From CF-46 sp963760735 (GTDB lineage: Bacteria > Chloroflexota > Limnocylindria > Limnocylindrales > CSP1-4): DNA of 64,000 nt. The translations under genes were made by a program, and so were the position numbers. Shown piece by piece: positions 60,225 through 64,000 of this stretch (position 1 is its first letter; every line of letters begins with the position of its first letter). The notes below the pieces were generated by a model. It searched no databases. It had not been told where the DNA came from and saw nothing but the letters and a program-made list of their open reading frames with translations. The stretch is from positions 186,001 to 250,000 of the forward strand of contig CAVXEB010000007.1 of NCBI GenBank assembly GCA_963760735.1, written 5' to 3'.

Positions 60225-61814
60225 TTGACTATGTGGGATGGGACCCAGTGGGTCCCGGATGTCAGCCCGACCCCGCCATCGAAGCCCGCGGGCTCGCGTT
60301 GGGCGAACTTCGTCGCGAATGTCACGGTCCTCCTCGTGGGCCTCGCACTCGTCATTCCGTTCTCTGCGGGCTTCGCCGCCACCCCCGTCCCCGCGACGCT
60401 GTCCCTGGCGCCGGCCAACGGCCCGGCCGGTTCCACGGTCGTCGTCCAGGGTTCCGGCTTCCCGGCCCGGCTGAAGGTCCAGCTGACCTGGGACGGCCAG
60501 CGGGCCGGTCTGCCGAGCGTCGGCGTCAACCGTCGCGGCATGTTCCGCGTCTCCATCACGATCCCGGGTGCGACGAAGGCCGGCGAACACACGCTCGGCG
60601 CAGTCAGCGGCGGCGGGAAGGGCTTCAAGCTCAACCGGACGATCAGCCCGATCGACCTGGCGTCCGCCGCCTTCACCGTGACGGCGCCTGTGCCCGCCGA
60701 GGCGGCGCCGGATCCGACGCCAGACCCGACCCCCAAGCCGACGCCAGACCCGACCCCCAAGCCGACGCCAGACCCGACCCCCAAGCCGACGCCAGACCCG
60801 ACGCCGAAGCCAACCCCGGCCCCGACGGCCGCCCCGACGGCGACGGCAACCCCGACTCCTGCACCGGCGACCCCTGCGCCCACGGCGACCGCGGCTCCGA
60901 CCGCCGCCCCCACGGCAACGCCGACCCCGGCACCGGCCACGCCGGCACCGGCCACCCCGGCTCCGGCCACCCCGGCTCCGACGCCCAGGCCGACCCCGGC
61001 TCCGACGGCGACGCCGGCACCGACGGCGACGCCGGCACCGATCAGCCAGACGTCGGGCCCGATCGAGGTCACGACCGACAACCGCGTCATCGACGGCGTG
61101 ACGATCACGTCGTCGGGGATCACCGGCGCCGGCATCAGCGCCGCCGGGACCCTGTCCAACCCGATCGACAACCTGACGATCCGCAACTGCACCATCAAGG
61201 GCTTCCGGATGGGCATCTACCTGCGGTTCGTCAGGAACGTCACGATCCAGAACTGCACGATCACCGACGCCGACTACGCCGGGATCGCGATCTTCTCCGG
61301 CATCGGCGGGCAGATCAGCGGCAACACGATCCTCCGGATCGGGATGACGAAGGACCCCGCCACCGGATTCCAGGGCAACAACACCTACGGGATCATGCTG
61401 AACCGGTCGGAGAGCTCGTCGCTGACGACCGATCCGCCGTCGCAGGACTTCATGGTCGACCACAACGTCGTGCGGGACGTCCCCCTCTGGATGTGCCTGA
61501 ACCTCCACGGGGCCCGCAACGTCACCTTCTCCGCCAACACCACCAGCGGCTGTCCGCGGGCGATCTTCATCGCCGGCTCGCCGATGTCCGGCGGCGGCGT
61601 CGCCCAGTCGGCCAACGTCACCGTGACCGGCAACCGCCTCGAGCCGCCCAAGACCAAGCCCGGCGGGACGACCGACATCGAGGGCGTCCTGATCGCGTCG
61701 CTCCAGGGCGGCAAGATCACGAACAACGCCATCTCGCGGTCGTACAGCCCACCGGTCTTCGACTACCAGGGCGTGTCGGTCAACGTGACCATCTCGGGGA
61801 CGACGGCCTTCTAG
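60225..61814 (+). CDS. Secreted right-handed beta-helix protein under c-di-GMP riboswitch control
   Basis: Exported protein of 529 residues. TTG 60225 sits seven bases after GGAG; ATG 60231 is an alternative. A hydrophobic segment near 31-52 is a signal anchor or signal peptide. Residues 55-150 are an Ig/IPT-like domain (PATLSLAPANGPAGSTVVVQ). Residues 160-270 are a Pro/Thr/Ala/Asp/Lys-rich linker with PTPDPTPK repeats. The C-terminal 260 residues form a parallel beta helix (IRNCTIKGF, IQNCTITDA, repeated N-x-I units), as in pectate-lyase-like or NosD-type proteins. No lyase residues are identified. Regulation suggests a role in surface attachment or polysaccharide handling. Confidence 0.87.
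   Translation: MTMWDGTQWVPDVSPTPPSKPAGSRWANFVANVTVLLVGLALVIPFSAGFAATPVPATLSLAPANGPAGSTVVVQGSGFPARLKVQLTWDGQRAGLPSVGVNRRGMFRVSITIPGATKAGEHTLGAVSGGGKGFKLNRTISPIDLASAAFTVTAPVPAEAAPDPTPDPTPKPTPDPTPKPTPDPTPKPTPDPTPKPTPAPTAAPTATATPTPAPATPAPTATAAPTAAPTATPTPAPATPAPATPAPATPAPTPRPTPAPTATPAPTATPAPISQTSGPIEVTTDNRVIDGVTITSSGITGAGISAAGTLSNPIDNLTIRNCTIKGFRMGIYLRFVRNVTIQNCTITDADYAGIAIFSGIGGQISGNTILRIGMTKDPATGFQGNNTYGIMLNRSESSSLTTDPPSQDFMVDHNVVRDVPLWMCLNLHGARNVTFSANTTSGCPRAIFIAGSPMSGGGVAQSANVTVTGNRLEPPKTKPGGTTDIEGVLIASLQGGKITNNAISRSYSPPVFDYQGVSVNVTISGTTAF
60714..60809 (+). repeat. Four tandem 24-base repeats encoding the Pro-rich linker
   Basis: Units starting at 60714, 60738, 60762 and 60786 share the pattern CCGACGCCAGACCCGACCCC followed by CAAG. 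The last unit diverges near its end. They encode repeated PTPDPTPK. Such in-frame 24-base units can expand or contract by slippage without shifting the frame. Confidence 0.85.
60963..61808 (+). repeat. Long direct repeat, copy 1 (beta-helix module)
   Basis: Matches 63155-64000 at a constant offset of 2192 bases. I count four differences: 61295, 61774, 61779 and 61780. It covers the end of the Pro-rich linker and almost the whole beta helix. Upstream the similarity continues after a 15-base indel. Confidence 0.9.
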
Positions 61815-61867
61815 ACCGCCGCTCCGAACGCAACCACGACGGCCATCCCTTCGGGATGTCGCCGGCG

Positions 61868-61895
61868 GAGAGCCGGGCCCGACGGCCCGGCTCTC
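61868..61895 (+). terminator. Terminator-like hairpin after the first beta-helix gene
   Basis: A perfect 12-base-pair stem (GAGAGCCGGGCC with GGCCCGGCTCTC) around CGAC, starting 54 bases after the stop. A smaller CATCCC-TTC-GGGATG hairpin is at 61845-61859. No U tract follows. The remaining spacer to 62113 shows no other feature. Confidence 0.65.
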
Positions 61896-62113
61896 GTCAC
61901 GCCAGGGACGCCGGATCCTGCGATTCGACAGGAGACGGCATACTTCGGGGCGTCGGCGACGTCGCCCCCCATCGGCGTCCACCGACCGCATCAGGGCCCC
62001 AGCCCCGATCCCCCGCTGCCGGCGTCCTGTTCGCCGCGCGTCCGATCCCGGGCGGAGCCATGGCCACCGTCGCTGCTCCCCCTGCAGCGTCCGGCAGATA
62101 GGAGGCATGAGTT

Positions 62114-64000
62114 TTGCGTGGTGTACCCAACGGCACCCAGAGGGTGTCAGCCGAACATCAACACCCACCCAGGTCCTTCGTCCGGATCGCGATCATCATC
62201 GCGATCGCCCTGCTCATCGACGGCGCCGCCGTCACCTTGAGCCCCCATCCCGTCCTCGCCTCGGAGACGCCGAGCGCCCCGGTCGCCGCATCGACGAGCC
62301 CCGTGCTCTCATCGACCGCCGGCGACGTGACCGCCACATCCAGCCCCGTCGTGGCGCAGGCCGTCCCTCCCCAGAACTCGATGTACCCCGAGGGGTCCAG
62401 CCTGTTCACCTGGTCCGGCAAGTGGTCCTCCACGACGTACTCGGGCTACAGCGGCGGCAAGGCCAGGTATTCGAAGGCCAAGGGCGCATCGGCCACGTTC
62501 CGGTTCACGGGGACCCGCGTCTCCTGGATCGGCCCGGTCGGTCCGACCCGCGGCTCGGCCAGGGTCTACGTCGACGGCAAGCTCGTGAAGACCGTCAGCA
62601 CCTTCTCGTCCCGATTCGCGGCGAGGCGGACGCTCTTCACCCACAGCTGGTCCACGCAGGGTTCGCACACCCTGAAGGTCGTGGTCGTCGGCACCGCGCA
62701 CCATCCCACGGTCGCGATCGACGCCATTGCCGTTCGCAGCCTCGTGACGGTCGCGTCGCCGGCCCCGAAGCCGACCCCGCCGCCGGTCAACCCGACGCCG
62801 ACGCCGAAGCCGCCGGTCAACCCGGCTCCGCCGACGCCCAAGCCGTCGACAGGGACGCGGCCGTCGACCGCCGATACCCGGCCGGATCCCACGCCGACGC
62901 CGACGCCTGCCGCGACGCCGACGCCTGCCCCGACCGCGTCCGCGAAGCCAACGCCGGCTCCAACCCCCGCTCCGACGGCGGCTCCGGCCGCAACGCCGAA
63001 GCCGACGCCGGCTCCAACCCCCGCTCCAACACCCGGCCCTGCGCCAACGGCCACGGCCACGCCAACTCCGGCCCCGACGCCGGCGCCGACGCCGGCCCCG
63101 AAGCCAACCCCAGCACCAACTCCCACGCCGACCCCGGCACCGGCCACGCCGGCACCGGCCACCCCGGCTCCGACGCCCAGGCCGACCCCGGCTCCGACGG
63201 CGACGCCGGCACCGACGGCGACGCCGGCACCGATCAGCCAGACGTCGGGCCCGATCGAGGTCACGACCGACAACCGCGTCATCGACGGCGTGACGATCAC
63301 GTCGTCGGGGATCACCGGCGCCGGCATCAGCGCCGCCGGGACCCTGTCCAACCCGATCGACAACCTGACGATCCGCAACTGCACCATCAAGGGCTTCCGG
63401 ATGGGCATCTACCTGCGGTTCGTCAGGAACGTCACGATCCAGAACTGCACGATCACCGACGCCGACTACGCCGGGATCGCGATCTTTTCCGGCATCGGCG
63501 GGCAGATCAGCGGCAACACGATCCTCCGGATCGGGATGACGAAGGACCCCGCCACCGGATTCCAGGGCAACAACACCTACGGGATCATGCTGAACCGGTC
63601 GGAGAGCTCGTCGCTGACGACCGATCCGCCGTCGCAGGACTTCATGGTCGACCACAACGTCGTGCGGGACGTCCCCCTCTGGATGTGCCTGAACCTCCAC
63701 GGGGCCCGCAACGTCACCTTCTCCGCCAACACCACCAGCGGCTGTCCGCGGGCGATCTTCATCGCCGGCTCGCCGATGTCCGGCGGCGGCGTCGCCCAGT
63801 CGGCCAACGTCACCGTGACCGGCAACCGCCTCGAGCCGCCCAAGACCAAGCCCGGCGGGACGACCGACATCGAGGGCGTCCTGATCGCGTCGCTCCAGGG
63901 CGGCAAGATCACGAACAACGCCATCTCGCGGTCGTACAGCCCACCGGTCTTCGACTACCAGGGCGCGTCGACCAACGTGACCATCTCGGGGACGACGGCC
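62114..64000 (+). CDS. Second secreted beta-helix protein, C-terminus beyond window
   Basis: Open frame to the right edge, about 629 residues present. The start is taken as TTG 62114 because GGAGG (62101-62105) is eight bases upstream; GTG 62144 is another possibility. A hydrophobic signal segment (IAIIIAIALLIDGAAVTL) is followed by a Ser/Thr/Ala stretch. A jelly-roll-like domain (residues about 90-215) contains FTWSGKWSSTTYSGYSGGKA and VSWIGPVGPTRGSARVYVDG. A long Pro/Ala/Thr linker is followed by a beta helix that repeats the first gene's almost exactly. The stop should lie six bases beyond the window, as in copy 1. No riboswitch precedes it. Confidence 0.83.
   Translation, partial: MRGVPNGTQRVSAEHQHPPRSFVRIAIIIAIALLIDGAAVTLSPHPVLASETPSAPVAASTSPVLSSTAGDVTATSSPVVAQAVPPQNSMYPEGSSLFTWSGKWSSTTYSGYSGGKARYSKAKGASATFRFTGTRVSWIGPVGPTRGSARVYVDGKLVKTVSTFSSRFAARRTLFTHSWSTQGSHTLKVVVVGTAHHPTVAIDAIAVRSLVTVASPAPKPTPPPVNPTPTPKPPVNPAPPTPKPSTGTRPSTADTRPDPTPTPTPAATPTPAPTASAKPTPAPTPAPTAAPAATPKPTPAPTPAPTPGPAPTATATPTPAPTPAPTPAPKPTPAPTPTPTPAPATPAPATPAPTPRPTPAPTATPAPTATPAPISQTSGPIEVTTDNRVIDGVTITSSGITGAGISAAGTLSNPIDNLTIRNCTIKGFRMGIYLRFVRNVTIQNCTITDADYAGIAIFSGIGGQISGNTILRIGMTKDPATGFQGNNTYGIMLNRSESSSLTTDPPSQDFMVDHNVVRDVPLWMCLNLHGARNVTFSANTTSGCPRAIFIAGSPMSGGGVAQSANVTVTGNRLEPPKTKPGGTTDIEGVLIASLQGGKITNNAISRSYSPPVFDYQGASTNVTISGTTA
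63155..64000 (+). repeat. Long direct repeat, copy 2 (beta-helix module)
   Basis: Counterpart of 60963-61808, cut by the window edge. Differences to copy 1 are silent at 63487 and change GVSVNV to GASTNV near the end (63966, 63971, 63972). Confidence 0.9.

Noticed and set aside
60714..60809. CRISPR array
   Set aside because: The repeats are directly adjacent with no spacers and are in-frame Pro-rich coding sequence. No cas gene is present.

Overview
The window is about 70% GC with densely packed genes, frequent GTG and some TTG starts, and many ATGA/GTGA stop-start overlaps. Several genes lack a ribosome-binding site but have a TANNNT -10 hexamer 6-7 bases before the start codon, which suggests leaderless transcripts. 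With a c-di-GMP-I riboswitch, MttB-family proteins, a KamD-like protein and proline/threonine-rich surface proteins, this fits a high-GC Chloroflexota-type soil or sediment bacterium (inference). A high-GC actinobacterium cannot be excluded. No ribosomal or other phylogenetic marker is present.

Layout. 1-7905 (+): an L-arabinose operon cut by the left edge: araA (3' part), a sugar ABC transporter (lipoprotein, single-cassette ATPase, permease), a LacI-type regulator, araD and an araB-type kinase. 8051-9338: tRNA-Gly(TCC), an alpha/beta hydrolase, and a broken second copy of the tRNA 3' half. 9377-13896 (-): a double-META protein, a SnoaL-like protein, a K+ channel, a cupin overlapping an MtnB-like dehydratase, and a protein with a papain-like Cys/His arrangement. 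14100-18445: a hypothetical gene, a divergent SufR-like regulator and MFS exporter, a hydrolase and an SDR. 18617-24755 (+): a three-gene module of unknown function: a frameshifted M19 dipeptidase-like gene, a large zinc-phospholipase-C-like protein, and an unknown protein.

24817-40002: mostly single metabolic genes (MttB homologue, YjbR, YcaQ-like, tryptophan 2,3-dioxygenase, cNMP-binding protein, acetyl-CoA-synthetase-like enzyme, phosphoribosyltransferase, BNR-repeat protein, MoaD/ThiS). They include a tightly coupled four-gene minus-strand operon at 34742-30849: threonine aldolase, membrane protein, second MttB homologue and thiol-dioxygenase-like cupin. 40012-45631: KamD-like protein, MoaD-MoaE fusion, O-methyltransferase, membrane protein, M23 peptidase and metallo-beta-lactamase-fold hydrolase.

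45693-55979: the most unusual locus. A CapD/FlaA1-type nucleotide-sugar dehydratase is divergent from a six-gene operon: carrier protein, acyl-CoA-dehydrogenase-like protein, amino acid:carrier-protein ligase (a class II aminoacyl-tRNA-synthetase relative), DUF1839 protein, GH2 glycosidase, and a fused double alpha/beta hydrolase with altered nucleophile positions. It looks like a pathway that loads an amino acid on a carrier protein, modifies it and perhaps transfers it to a glycan (inference).

55965-64000: a phospholipase/carboxylesterase-like protein, a methyltransferase, a divergent HpaB/HpaC-type two-component monooxygenase, and two secreted right-handed beta-helix proteins. The first beta-helix gene lies directly under a c-di-GMP-I riboswitch whose 3' end touches its ribosome-binding site. 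The second shares an almost identical stretch of about 846 bp with the first and runs off the right edge.
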